In this document: piece by piece, positions 7,438 through 16,204 of the stretch
Layout of the letters: each line of letters begins with the position of its first letter
How positions within the stretch are numbered: position 1 is the stretch's first letter
Source: an uncultured Caulobacterales bacterium
Lineage (GTDB): Bacteria > Pseudomonadota > Alphaproteobacteria > Caulobacterales > Maricaulaceae
Reading direction: 5' to 3'
Assembly (NCBI GenBank): GCA_938001915.1
Contig: CALLBD010000020.1
Location: 1-33,756 of the forward strand
DNA length: 33,756 nucleotides
Made by a program: the position numbers and the translations under genes
Notes under the pieces: model-generated
What the model was told of the DNA's origin: nothing
What the model saw: the letters and a program-made list of their open reading frames with translations, nothing else
The model's database searches: none

Positions 7438-8370
7438 ATGCAATCATCTCTTCTCACTATCGGCACACGCGGCTCGCCGCTGGCGCTTTATCAAGCGAAG
7501 CTGGTGCAGCGTCTGATTTGCGAGACGTCGGGGCGTCCGCCCGAACAGGTGCTTATCAAGATTTTGACGACAAGCGGCGACACCATCAAAGGTGACCTTA
7601 AGGATTTTGGCGGCAAGGGCCTCTTCACACGGGAATTAGAACTGGCCTTGCTGGACGGGTCTATAGATTTAGCGGTACACTCGATGAAAGATGTTCCGAC
7701 GGTGGGGCATGTCGACCTAGAGGTGAGCGCTATTTTGCCGCGCGCCGATGTGCGCGACGCTTTTATCTCTGTAAAACATGGCTCGATTGCAGAGCTACCT
7801 GAGGGGGCTTTAATTGGCTCGGCCAGCCTGCGCCGCCGCGCGCAGCTTGCTGCTTTACGTCCCGACCTAAATTTCTGTCTCTTGCGGGGTAATGTCGGCA
7901 CGCGCCTCGCGAAATTAGAGGCAGGAATTTGCGATGCGACTATGCTGGCCTGTGCGGGATTGCGCCGGTTAGAGCAGGATGCGCGTATCACCGAGGCGGT
8001 GGAAACCGATGTGATGCTCCCTGCGCCCGCGCAAGGCGCAATTGGCATTGAAATCCGTAAGGACCGCGAAGATTTAGATGCCGTCCTCGCGCCGCTAAAT
8101 GACCGTGCCGCGCAATTAGAAACGGCGGCTGAACGTGCCTTTTTGCGGGCGCTAGACGGGAATTGCCGCACGCCGATTGCGGCCCTGGCGCGGCTCGAAG
8201 GGGAACAGCTCTCCTTAGAGGGCGAGATTTTGGCAACGGATGGGTCTTTGCGAATAAGCCAAAAGACGTATGCGGAAGTGACGTCAGTCGCAGACGCCTA
8301 TGATTTGGGCTTTAAGCTTGGGGAAGCCGTCCGCACCGAGACGGATGGGCGTATCACCTTTGATGAATAG
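7438..8370 (+). CDS. hemC: hydroxymethylbilane synthase (porphobilinogen deaminase)
   Basis: A 310-residue enzyme that polymerises four porphobilinogens into hydroxymethylbilane in haem synthesis. The N-terminus SLLTIGTRGSPLALYQA, the substrate-binding arginine region ASLRRRAQL, and the cofactor-attachment cysteine at residue 243 in DGNCRTPIA are all present. Cys243 aligns with Cys242 of the E. coli enzyme and carries the dipyrromethane cofactor. The start ATG has only a distant AAGGA (13 bases), but the N-terminus is canonical. The hemD start overlaps its last codons by 8 bases, so the two are co-translated. Confidence 0.98.
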   Translation: MQSSLLTIGTRGSPLALYQAKLVQRLICETSGRPPEQVLIKILTTSGDTIKGDLKDFGGKGLFTRELELALLDGSIDLAVHSMKDVPTVGHVDLEVSAILPRADVRDAFISVKHGSIAELPEGALIGSASLRRRAQLAALRPDLNFCLLRGNVGTRLAKLEAGICDATMLACAGLRRLEQDARITEAVETDVMLPAPAQGAIGIEIRKDREDLDAVLAPLNDRAAQLETAAERAFLRALDGNCRTPIAALARLEGEQLSLEGEILATDGSLRISQKTYAEVTSVADAYDLGFKLGEAVRTETDGRITFDE

Positions 8371-9016
8371 GGTCTGGATTACGCGTACACAGCCTGCGGC
8401 CGATGAGAGTGCGCAGCTTTGGCGCGCGGCAGGGTTTGACCCGCTAGTGGAGCCTTTGCTGGATGTTCAATCTGTCGCGCATGAGGATTTATCCCAAGTT
8501 ACCTGCCTCATTTTCACATCAAAAAATGCGGTTGACCATGTGGCGTGTCATGGTCAGCGCGCGATCTGTGTAGGGGATGCGACGGCCAAAAAGGCGCGAG
8601 CGGCGGGATTTACAGATGTTGTTTCAGTTGACGGAACCTCTGAGGATGTCACGGGCTGGGTCAAAGCCAATCTTCCGACTTCGCAGGCGCTTTGCCATGT
8701 CTCGGGCTGGCATATTCGCGGATCAATTACGGAAGACCTGCGGGCGGCGGGCTATAAAGCGGACCGCGTGAAAGTCTATCGCTCGATTTCCCGGCCTGTA
8801 TGGCCAGATGTTTCGGTGTCATTTGCGGCGTTTTACTCGCCATTGGCGGCGGCGACATTTGCTGAGGTCGCCGTTAATCGGGAACCGTCGTCCCTGTCTG
8901 CCGTTTGTATAAGTCAGGCCACAGCGGATGAACTTTCGGGACTGGCGCTGAAAGCCATCCATATCGCCGCGCGTCCGCGTGAAGATGAACTGATTATGGC
9001 TGCGAAAGACGCATAG
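8363..9016 (+). CDS. hemD: uroporphyrinogen-III synthase
   Basis: A 217-residue HemD that cyclises hydroxymethylbilane with inversion of ring D, the step directly after HemC. Sequence conservation in this family is low. The call rests on the N-terminus RVWITRTQPAADESA, the later stretches FTSKNAVDHV and CHVSGWHIRGSITEDLRAAGY, and its place just after hemC. The ATG at 8363 overlaps the hemC stop. An in-frame ATG further upstream would read deep into hemC and is not needed. Confidence 0.93.
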   Translation: MNRVWITRTQPAADESAQLWRAAGFDPLVEPLLDVQSVAHEDLSQVTCLIFTSKNAVDHVACHGQRAICVGDATAKKARAAGFTDVVSVDGTSEDVTGWVKANLPTSQALCHVSGWHIRGSITEDLRAAGYKADRVKVYRSISRPVWPDVSVSFAAFYSPLAAATFAEVAVNREPSSLSAVCISQATADELSGLALKAIHIAARPREDELIMAAKDA

Positions 9017-9062
9017 AGACAGACCCTTGATGTGAAGGGGGAAGGCACCCTAAGTTAGACCC

Positions 9063-10049
9063 ATGGAACATGAAGACCCAATAGAAAATGAGACTGAGCC
9101 CGCGTTAGAACCGCCCGCAGGCAAAGACGAAATTGAGGTGATAGAAAAGTCCGCCAAGTCACCTTGGAAAGCCTTTATCCTGACGGGATTTCTGGCGGGT
9201 CTGCTAGGTGCGGCGTTAGGCGGCGGCGGCCTTTATGCGGCGCTGAAAACAGTGGCGCCGCAATCCGCAGCGACCCAGACCGTTGACCTGTCGCCCTTGG
9301 AAGCAAAATTAAGCCGTCTCTCGGACCGCGTGAAAACGGCGGAGTCAGATTTGAAATCGCGCGCGGCTGTGACGGCTCCCGAATTTGAGCCGACTGATTT
9401 GTCTGATGTGGAAGCGCGTCTCGCGGCTTTGGAGCGCGCGCCCCGTCCTGACATAAATCCGGAGGCCCTGACAGCGCTAAAATCCGCACAAGACGATGGG
9501 TTTGAATGGCCCGATGTCTCGGATTTGGAGGCGCGCATTGCTGCGCTTGAAAGTGAAACTCAGGCTAGGGAAACACGGGCAACAGAAGTAAAGGCAAGCG
9601 AGTCTGAGGCAAAGGGAGAGACCGACGTGCCTGCAGGAATTCGCGAACGCCTGACCGCGCTTGAGAATAATTTTGAAGATTTGAAAACCTCTTCAAGCGG
9701 TGCCTTAGAGGCGGTTGAGAGGCTCTCCGCTGTAGAAGTGCGGCTCAAAGCGTTTGAAAATCGTCCGCCGCCAGAACCGGTTGTAGAGCGGGTTTCAATT
9801 CTCGCCTTCCCAAAAGACGCCCTCATTGAAGCCGCCGATAAGACGCAAGAGGGCAATATTCTCGAAAAGACGCTCTCTCGACATATTCGTGTGAAAGATG
9901 CCAATGATCCATTGACCTTAATCGAAGGTATTGAAAAGGACTTAAGCGCGGGGGCCTTGACGTCGGCCCTTGAGAAATTTGAACGCTTGCCTGCTCCCGT
10001 AAAAGCGGCAGGACAGGCTTGGTCCGAGAGTGTAAGAGCCAGTTTATGA
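9063..10049 (+). CDS. Mic60/mitofilin-like membrane protein
   Basis: A 328-residue inner-membrane protein. An acidic cytoplasmic N-terminus (residues 1-33) precedes one transmembrane segment (about 35-60, ILTGFLAGLLGAALGGGGLYAA). A long acidic, helical, heptad-like region (65-240) with repeated LEARLAALE-type stretches follows. The C-terminal mitofilin-like domain starts near 245 and includes ALTSALEKFERLPAPVKAAGQAW. Alphaproteobacterial Mic60 homologues are typically encoded between hemD and hemY, as here, and shape intracytoplasmic or envelope membranes. The role here is inferred from fold and position. The stop overlaps the hemY start as ATGA. Confidence 0.9.
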   Translation: MEHEDPIENETEPALEPPAGKDEIEVIEKSAKSPWKAFILTGFLAGLLGAALGGGGLYAALKTVAPQSAATQTVDLSPLEAKLSRLSDRVKTAESDLKSRAAVTAPEFEPTDLSDVEARLAALERAPRPDINPEALTALKSAQDDGFEWPDVSDLEARIAALESETQARETRATEVKASESEAKGETDVPAGIRERLTALENNFEDLKTSSSGALEAVERLSAVEVRLKAFENRPPPEPVVERVSILAFPKDALIEAADKTQEGNILEKTLSRHIRVKDANDPLTLIEGIEKDLSAGALTSALEKFERLPAPVKAAGQAWSESVRASL

Positions 10050-11524
10050 TGAAATATATTATTACAATTCTGGTCTTTCTCGTCGCGATATTATCGCTAC
10101 TGTTTTGGGTAGGCGGAGATATCTTCCTGACGCTGACATCTTCAGCGACCTCTGGCGTGTTTGCCTTTGGTGAAATTCGCATGTCGTGGCAGGCCGTTAT
10201 CGTAGGCGTGGTCGTGGCAACCCTCGGCCTGATTGCCCTCTGGTCGCTCTTTTTGTGGCTGTGGCGTTTGCCGCGGCGCGTGAAATCAGGCGTAGGGCTG
10301 CGCCGCCGCAACCAAGCGCTGGACGCGATGGAAGAGGCCCTGCTGGCGGGCGCGAAAGGCGACGTCAAAAAAGCCCGCAAAAAAGCCGAGGTCGCGCGCA
10401 ACCTCATTGGCTCAACAGAGCTGGGCCGCGTGATTTCCGCACTCTCTGCCGAGGCAGCTGGCGACCGGGATGTCGCCGTGGAGCATTATCAGGCCATGCT
10501 GGAAAGCGATAAAACCCGCGCCACAGGCCAGCGTGGTCTGGCGCAAAATATGCTGGCGACGGGTGATATTCCGGGCGCAATCGAGCAATGCCGCGAAGCC
10601 TATTCAACAAATCCGGATGCGCGTTGGGCCTTTGATACCTTGTTCAAAGCTGAGGTTGCCAATCATCAGTGGCTAGATGCCGAAGAAAGCCTGGATAAAG
10701 GTGAACAGCATAAACACGTCGAGAAAAATATCGCGCGCCGCCGCCGCGCTGTATTGAATACAGCCGAGGCGGATAGGTTGCATGATGAGGGTGAATATGC
10801 GGCCGCTTTGGAGCTCGCGGTCAAAGCCCATAGATTCGCGCCAGAATTTGCGCCTGCAACGGCGCTGGCGGCCAAGCTATATAAAATCCAAGGCGAGCCG
10901 AAGGCGGCCACCAAGTTGATTGAAAAAAGCTGGTCGCAGGCTGCCCATCCTGCGCTCTCGCTGTCCTTCTTGGATACATTAGAGGATGTAGACGGCAGGG
11001 CCCGAGATAAGAAACTCGCAGCGCTCGTAAAACAGGCGCCTGAGCACCGTGAAACGAAAATTATTCAGGCGGAAGATTATTTGCGTCGCGGCGATGCAGT
11101 GAAAGCCTGGGCTATTTTGAGCCCGCTTTTGCGCGGCGATACGCCGCCGTCCTCACGGCTCTGCCTCCTTGCGGCACAATCTGAAGACCGTCTCAATAAC
11201 CCAACGGATGCGAAGCTCTGGTTACAGCGTGCGGCGATTGCTCCGCGGGAGGCGGATTGGTCTGACCTCGACCCAAGCGGGGAGAGCTTTGACTACACGC
11301 CGCAAGATTGGCGACGTCTTGTTTTCTCATTTGGAGATACGGGCGAGCTTATCCACCCGCGTGTTGACAGCCGCGGGCCGCTCCGCTTGCCAGGCGTTGA
11401 GGATGCGCCTGGTGAAACGGCGGGGGAGGTAGCGCCCGCTGCCGAGGAGGCCGCAGAGGGCAAGCCGCAAGAAAAAGGCCTAGCCGACAGGCTAGATAGT
11501 CTTTTGGATAAACCTAAAACTTAG
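10046..11524 (+). CDS. hemY: HemY-type TPR inner-membrane protein
   Basis: A 492-residue protein of the HemY N-terminal-domain family. Two transmembrane helices occur near the start (about 3-23 and 46-72). A basic stretch and a large set of TPR-like helical hairpins follow (about 90-400), and the C-terminus is acidic and low in complexity (EAAEGKPQEKGLADRL). Proteins of this type are linked to haem synthesis by gene position, but their biochemical role is not settled, and this is not the protoporphyrinogen oxidase also called HemY. The ATG at 10046 overlaps the previous stop. Its own stop overlaps the stop of the convergent yggT gene. Confidence 0.9.
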   Translation: MMKYIITILVFLVAILSLLFWVGGDIFLTLTSSATSGVFAFGEIRMSWQAVIVGVVVATLGLIALWSLFLWLWRLPRRVKSGVGLRRRNQALDAMEEALLAGAKGDVKKARKKAEVARNLIGSTELGRVISALSAEAAGDRDVAVEHYQAMLESDKTRATGQRGLAQNMLATGDIPGAIEQCREAYSTNPDARWAFDTLFKAEVANHQWLDAEESLDKGEQHKHVEKNIARRRRAVLNTAEADRLHDEGEYAAALELAVKAHRFAPEFAPATALAAKLYKIQGEPKAATKLIEKSWSQAAHPALSLSFLDTLEDVDGRARDKKLAALVKQAPEHRETKIIQAEDYLRRGDAVKAWAILSPLLRGDTPPSSRLCLLAAQSEDRLNNPTDAKLWLQRAAIAPREADWSDLDPSGESFDYTPQDWRRLVFSFGDTGELIHPRVDSRGPLRLPGVEDAPGETAGEVAPAAEEAAEGKPQEKGLADRLDSLLDKPKT

Positions 11525-11823
11525 CGAAGTGCGGAGACAACCATTGGTAGAAGCCATTGGTTAATCCATAAAACCAGCATCGCTGCGAAGAAAAACCCCA
11601 TATCGAAATTTCCTAATGGGGGGATAATTTTCCGGAATGGCGCCACAATTGGGTTCACAATACTGCTTAACAATCCGAAAATTTGCCGGGCCGTTGGATT
11701 ATGCGGGCTGACGATGTTTAGCATGAATAACCAGCTTAAAATCACATAGATTATGAAGACAAAGAATATCAGGCTGAAAAGCGGCATGATAAAAAAAGTA
11801 ATCAGGGACGCGAGAAGATTCAT
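11521..11823 (-). CDS. YggT family membrane protein
   Basis: A 100-residue integral membrane protein with two hydrophobic segments (about 8-34 and 72-96) separated by a conserved loop. The loop motif NPTARQIFGLLSSIVNPIVAPFRKIIPP is typical of YggT/CcmK19-like proteins. Known members are implicated in membrane or osmotic homeostasis and in division-linked clusters, but the exact function is unclear. The ATG at 11823 gives the normal family N-terminus, and an in-frame upstream extension of 30 residues is polar and unlikely. The last codons overlap the end of hemY on the other strand by four bases. Confidence 0.9.
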   Translation of the reverse strand: MNLLASLITFFIMPLFSLIFFVFIIYVILSWLFMLNIVSPHNPTARQIFGLLSSIVNPIVAPFRKIIPPLGNFDMGFFFAAMLVLWINQWLLPMVVSALR

Positions 11824-12052
11824 GGAAGGGGCTCTTTCTAGTTTCGTCCTATCTAGGGAGCGCGCCGCCTCTCGGCAAGGTGTTTCGCCACAGCATTGCC
11901 TTATTCTCGTCAAACCTCTGACGAAGATGGTCTCTAAACCCTAAAATCAATACGCATATCAGGAGAAGGGTTGAGCCATGCAGACGATGAGCCTAGTTAG
12001 ACAAAGAGATTATTCACCGCGGCGTGTCGCCAATTCTGCTGGGGAGCGGACT

Positions 12053-12757
12053 ATGCCTAAAATATACCTTGTCGATGATGACGAAAATATCCTGACCTCT
12101 GTGTCGATGTTTTTGGAAAGTGAAGGCTATGAAGTCCGAAAATTCCATGACGGCGTAACGGCCCTAGAAGCGCTGCGGGCATCCCCACCAGACCTCGCCG
12201 TTTTTGACGTTAAAATGCCGCGTATGGATGGCCTAGAGCTTTTGCGTCGTTTACGCCAAACCTCCAATCTGCCTGTGATTTTTCTGACCTCCAAAGATGA
12301 TGAGTTTGATGAGGCGATTGGGTTCAATATGGGCGCGGATGATTACATCACCAAACCTTTCAGCCAACGCTTGCTTGGCGAGCGTATCAAGGCCGTGCTG
12401 CGCCGCGCGAAACTTACCAATATTGAATTGCCTGAACCGCAAGAGGGTGATGATAAAGTCATTCGCCGGGGCAAGCTTTTGCTGGACCCTAACCGTCATG
12501 CCTGTTCTTGGGATGGTAATGCGGTGCGCCTGACTGTGACCGAATTTTTGATTTTAGAAGCCTTGGCGAAAAGACCTGGCTATGTGAAATCCCGAGACCA
12601 GCTCATGGACGCGGCCTATGATGATCAAATCTATGTCGATGACCGTACAATTGATAGTCACATCAAACGTTTACGGAAAAAATTTCGCAGGACTGATAAA
12701 AGTTTTGATGGAATCGAAACACTTTATGGCGTGGGCTATAAATATAAAGAAGCTTAG
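12053..12757 (+). CDS. chvI: response regulator ChvI (OmpR family)
   Basis: A 234-residue regulator with an N-terminal receiver (acidic cluster DDDEN, phosphoacceptor Asp52 in [12 protein letters not shown], conserved Lys in ITKPF) and a C-terminal winged helix (about 135-230, [28 protein letters not shown]). It pairs with ChvG, encoded next; ChvG-ChvI controls envelope and acid-stress genes in alphaproteobacteria. The start at 12053 has GGGAG six bases upstream and gives the canonical receiver start. An in-frame ATG at 11978 also has a strong ribosome site (GGAGAAGGG) and would add 25 residues of non-receiver sequence, so an alternative longer form or in-frame leader is possible. Confidence 0.95.
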   Translation: MPKIYLVDDDENILTSVSMFLESEGYEVRKFHDGVTALEALRASPPDLAVFDVKMPRMDGLELLRRLRQTSNLPVIFLTSKDDEFDEAIGFNMGADDYITKPFSQRLLGERIKAVLRRAKLTNIELPEPQEGDDKVIRRGKLLLDPNRHACSWDGNAVRLTVTEFLILEALAKRPGYVKSRDQLMDAAYDDQIYVDDRTIDSHIKRLRKKFRRTDKSFDGIETLYGVGYKYKEA

Positions 12758-12813
12758 CGCTTTTGTAAATTCGCGCGAGACCTTGCGGGTTTGACCTGAT
12801 ATTAGGGTCAACC

Positions 12814-14478
12814 ATGCCAGAGACAATCCCCCCAGAAACTAAGCGAAAGCGCCCGCGCCGAAATCGTCGGCGGGGTGCACGGCGCTCATTTTGGACGTCA
12901 CGCCTGACGCGCGTGATTTTCTTGTCCAATCTGATTGGCCTTATAATTTTAGTGGCCGGGGCCTTAGCCATGAACCGTTTCGAAGCGGGGTTGATTGATG
13001 CCAAGGTTGATAATCTGCGCTCGCTAGCCTCTACTATCACAACTGTCATTGGGGAACAGGCAACAGGTTTTGGCGGGACAGCCGTTTTGGACGTCGATGG
13101 GGCAAGGCAAGTCTTGCGCGGCGTCAATGTGCAAGAGGGTTGGCGGGTTCGTCTTCACAATAAGTCCGGTGAGTTGGTTGCCGATACTAGCCAGTTAAAT
13201 GATGTCTTTGAGATAGAGCTACTCGACCCAATTTTATCGGAACGCCCCAAAAGACCCAAGCAAGAAATATGGCGGGAAAATATTCGCGCATGGATTGACG
13301 ACAAATTACATAATTTACCGTGGCGCGTTGCCAGACGCGAAAATTTACGCCGCAATCTAAAATCCGAAGTGCGTGCGGGCTTAGCGGGGGACAGTAGCTA
13401 CGGGCAGCGATTTGATGCCGACGATAATCTTGTCGTGACTGTCTCTGTTCCTATCAGACGCGTTCAACAAGTGCTCGGCGTTGTCACGGTTGAGAGTTAT
13501 GATGTTGCGTCAATTGTCACAGCAGAGCGGCAAGCGCTCGCGCCAATTATTGGGCTCGCTTTTTTGGCCATGTTTCTCTCATCCTTGGGCCTCGCCCTAT
13601 TTATCAGCTTGCCCATGCGCCGCCTCGCGCGCGCCGCAGAGATTGTGACGCGTAGCGCAAAGAAACGGGACGCTATCCCCGACCTGTCGCGTCGGCGGGA
13701 TGAAATTGGCGATCTTTCACTGGTCCTGCGGGATATGACGGAAGGGCTTTACAGCCGCATTGATGACATTGCGGATTTTGCGGCAGATGTCGCCCATGAA
13801 ATCAAAAATCCGCTGACCAGCCTGCGCTCAGCCTCGGATACGCTGCGTGTTGCAAAGACAGCGGAGCAGCGCGAAAAACTCATTGATATTATCCAACAAG
13901 ATGTGTCGCGCATGGACCGCTTGATTTCCGATATCTCCAAAGCTTCGAAAGTCGACTCCAATTTGGCGCGCGAGACGGCAAAAACTTTGGACGTCGGTGA
14001 AATAGCGATGAACATTGTCGAGTTTTACGAACAAACCAGATCTAAAGAGGGCGCGCGCGTCGTTAATGCTAGCGCTATTGATGCCAATGCGCCGATTTAT
14101 ATTCGGGCTTATGAGACCCCTTTTGCTCAAGTCTTGCGCAATCTCATCGATAATGCCCTCACATTTTCACCTGATACTGGCGAGGTTGTTGTGACAGCGA
14201 AGAAAGCCGGCAACCGCGTTATCTTTACTGTCGAAGATGAAGGGCCAGGCATTCCAGAAGATAATTTGGAAACGGTATTTGAGCGTTTCTATACGCAACG
14301 GCCTAAAGGCGCGAGTTTTGGTAGTCATTCTGGCCTCGGCCTTGCGATTTGCCGTCAAATTATTACGGCGCATCGCGGTAAGATATTTGCGGAAAACCGC
14401 GTCGGCGCAGACGGCAAGATTATCGGTGCCAAATTTACGGTTGATGTGCCGCGCCAGCGACCCTCTGGTGAGAACTAG
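12814..14478 (+). CDS. chvG: sensor histidine kinase ChvG
   Basis: A 554-residue inner-membrane kinase. A basic cytoplasmic start (KRKRPRRNRRRGARR) precedes transmembrane helix 1 (about 33-54). A periplasmic sensor domain (about 55-239), transmembrane helix 2 (about 240-262), HAMP and the dimerisation/phosphoacceptor domain follow, with His328 in DVAHEIKNPLTSLRSA. The ATPase domain has N-box NLIDNALTFS, G1 DEGPGIP and G2 GLGLAI. It phosphorylates ChvI and senses envelope stress or acid in relatives, with ExoR as periplasmic partner in some rhizobia (none seen here). In many alphaproteobacteria hprK follows directly; here a convergent lrp gene begins six bases after the stop. Confidence 0.96.
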   Translation: MPETIPPETKRKRPRRNRRRGARRSFWTSRLTRVIFLSNLIGLIILVAGALAMNRFEAGLIDAKVDNLRSLASTITTVIGEQATGFGGTAVLDVDGARQVLRGVNVQEGWRVRLHNKSGELVADTSQLNDVFEIELLDPILSERPKRPKQEIWRENIRAWIDDKLHNLPWRVARRENLRRNLKSEVRAGLAGDSSYGQRFDADDNLVVTVSVPIRRVQQVLGVVTVESYDVASIVTAERQALAPIIGLAFLAMFLSSLGLALFISLPMRRLARAAEIVTRSAKKRDAIPDLSRRRDEIGDLSLVLRDMTEGLYSRIDDIADFAADVAHEIKNPLTSLRSASDTLRVAKTAEQREKLIDIIQQDVSRMDRLISDISKASKVDSNLARETAKTLDVGEIAMNIVEFYEQTRSKEGARVVNASAIDANAPIYIRAYETPFAQVLRNLIDNALTFSPDTGEVVVTAKKAGNRVIFTVEDEGPGIPEDNLETVFERFYTQRPKGASFGSHSGLGLAICRQIITAHRGKIFAENRVGADGKIIGAKFTVDVPRQRPSGEN

Positions 14479-14484
14479 CGGCGT

Positions 14485-14937
14485 TCACTCCAGCCGATCT
14501 TTGGAGGCCCCCAAGACGATGTGGGAGGTTATGCTGCCCACCATAGGTAAGGTGCCTAATCGATCTGAATGGAAGGCTTTATAGGCGGATAGGTCAGCGA
14601 CCTCGACGCGGAGAATATACTCCACACTGCCCGTAATATTGTGGCACTCTTTCACCTCTGGCGCGGTATCCATAGCTGCCTCAAAGGCCAGCGAATCTTT
14701 TCGTAAATGACCGCTCAGCCCCACCAAAACGAAAATAATGACATCCGCGCCGAGCGCTTTGCGATCAATGATCGCGCGGTACCCCTTGATAATGCCGCGC
14801 TGCTCTAAATCTTGAACCCGGCGCAGGCAAGCCGAAGGGGAGAGACCAACCCGCTTTGCGAGATCAATGTTGCTGATGCGACCATCATTCTCCAGCTGTT
14901 GCAATATCGCGGCGTTTATGGTGTCCAAATCTATCAT
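14485..14937 (-). CDS. Lrp/AsnC family transcriptional regulator
   Basis: A 150-residue regulator. The N-terminal helix-turn-helix (about 5-55) contains DGRISNIDLAKRVGLSPSACLRRVQDLEQRGIIKGY. The C-terminal RAM effector domain contains CHNITGSVEYILRVEVADLSAY. The ATG at 14937 is chosen because it gives the usual MIDLDTINAAIL start; an upstream GTG at 14988 adds unrelated residues. No clear ribosome site is seen for either. It is divergent from the indoleamine dioxygenase-like gene with 88 bases between starts and several dyads there, the normal layout for a local regulator of that gene. An amino acid effector such as tryptophan or kynurenine is a guess from context. Confidence 0.95.
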   Translation of the reverse strand: MIDLDTINAAILQQLENDGRISNIDLAKRVGLSPSACLRRVQDLEQRGIIKGYRAIIDRKALGADVIIFVLVGLSGHLRKDSLAFEAAMDTAPEVKECHNITGSVEYILRVEVADLSAYKAFHSDRLGTLPMVGSITSHIVLGASKDRLE

Positions 14938-15025
14938 ATATTGCGCAAATACTGTTTCGCTAACACAATATGCAAGGAAATTCGGCACCTAACGCGGTAT
15001 TTATTCGTCACAAGGGAGACTCACT
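14938..15025. promoter_or_regulatory. shared lrp/ido control region with dyad symmetries
   Basis: Divergent promoter region of 88 bases. The arms ATATTG (14938-14943) and CAATAT (14966-14971) form a spaced dyad. Nested within it are the palindrome TTGCGCAA (14941-14948) and the dyad TGTT-N5-AACA (14953-14965). They lie directly in front of the lrp start, as expected for an autoregulated Lrp-type operator. Promoter boxes cannot be assigned with confidence. The ido ribosome site AAGGGAG is at about 15011-15017. Confidence 0.5.
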
Positions 15026-16204
15026 ATGCCCATATCGCGCTTAGACTCATATGACATTAGCGAAGCCCGCGGGTTCTTATGTAGCTATGATGCTGCTGCC
15101 GTGGAATTAAGGGGCGCGTGGCGGCGCCCGCGGGACGTTGCGCTCCGCTTACCTCAAATGCTGACGACGGGACGGGTCCGACAGCTGTTAGAAGCGCAAT
15201 TGCCCATACTTACGGAGCAAGATGTCGAGCCGCTGTCAGAGCCTCAGGCTCGCGCTGCCATGGTCCATTATAGTTTTATGGTTCAGTCATATGTTTGGGG
15301 GGAGCCGCAGGCTTCTGCGGTTTTACCAGCGTGTTTGTCTATCCCAATTTGCGCCTTAGCGGATAAAATTGGGCAACAACCGCTGCTACCCTATAGTGGA
15401 TATGTGCTTGATAATTGGGGACTACATGACCCAGAGGGCGCGATTGATCTGTCCAACATATATGTCATCCAAAATTTCTTAGGCGGCCAAGATGAGAACT
15501 GGTTTATTCTTGTCCATGTCGCGATTGAGGCCCGCGCAGGCGCTGCATTGGCGCGCATGCCCGCCGTTATTGAGGCCGTAGAGGCAGCAAATACACCGGA
15601 GGTAACGCTTCTATTGAGGGAAATTGCCGAGGTTTGGGTCGATTTGAAGCATATCTTTGATCGTATGCCCGAGCGCTGCGATCCTTATGCTTATTTTGAG
15701 CGTGTCAGGCCCTATATCCATGGTTGGAAAGATAATCCAGCGCTTCCAGGGGGCGTTTTATACGAGGGCGTAACTGCGCATGGCGGGGTGCCGCAAAGCT
15801 ACCGTGGGCAAACCGGATCGCAATCCTCAATTGTGCCCTGTATGGATGCATTGCTTGGCGTCGGGCATGCCGCTGATCCTATGAAAGCCTATCTTGATGA
15901 GCTTCATATTTATCGCCCGCCAGGGCACCGCCGCTTTATCGATGATTTACGCAAAGAGAGCCATCTGCGAGACTTTGTTTTACAGGCAGCAGACCCAAAA
16001 TTGTCGGCAAGCTACAATGCGAATATTCAGGCCGTTGCTGACTTTAGAAGTCGCCATTTGGAGTATGCTGCGAGTTACATAAATAAGCAGCAACGCAAAG
16101 CGGCTGGAAATGATACGGATGTTGGGACAGGCGGAACGCCTTTCATGAAATACCTAAAAAAGCACCGCGATGAAACTGAGGCTAACCTCATTGCGATCGG
16201 GTAG
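15026..16204 (+). CDS. indoleamine 2,3-dioxygenase-like haem protein
   Basis: A 392-residue member of the indoleamine 2,3-dioxygenase family, haem enzymes that open the indole ring of tryptophan to N-formylkynurenine. Diagnostic blocks are all C-terminal. GQTGSQSSIVPCMDALLGV corresponds to the family signature GGSAGQSS. IYRPPGHRRFIDDL follows. FRSRHLEYAASYI holds the likely proximal haem ligand His344 (His346 in human IDO1). GTGGTPFMKYLK is the substrate-loop region. The start has an AAGGGAG ribosome site. No kynureninase, kynurenine formamidase or kynurenine hydroxylase is beside it, so the fate of the product is unknown. It stands alone with a divergent Lrp regulator between chvG and the PTS genes. 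Some bacterial members act poorly on tryptophan, so the substrate is uncertain. Confidence 0.9.
   Translation: MPISRLDSYDISEARGFLCSYDAAAVELRGAWRRPRDVALRLPQMLTTGRVRQLLEAQLPILTEQDVEPLSEPQARAAMVHYSFMVQSYVWGEPQASAVLPACLSIPICALADKIGQQPLLPYSGYVLDNWGLHDPEGAIDLSNIYVIQNFLGGQDENWFILVHVAIEARAGAALARMPAVIEAVEAANTPEVTLLLREIAEVWVDLKHIFDRMPERCDPYAYFERVRPYIHGWKDNPALPGGVLYEGVTAHGGVPQSYRGQTGSQSSIVPCMDALLGVGHAADPMKAYLDELHIYRPPGHRRFIDDLRKESHLRDFVLQAADPKLSASYNANIQAVADFRSRHLEYAASYINKQQRKAAGNDTDVGTGGTPFMKYLKKHRDETEANLIAIG

Noticed and set aside
7491-8171. 226-codon minus-strand frame opposite hemC
   Set aside because: Shadow of hemC; Arg/Ser-rich composition without domains, and no ribosome site.
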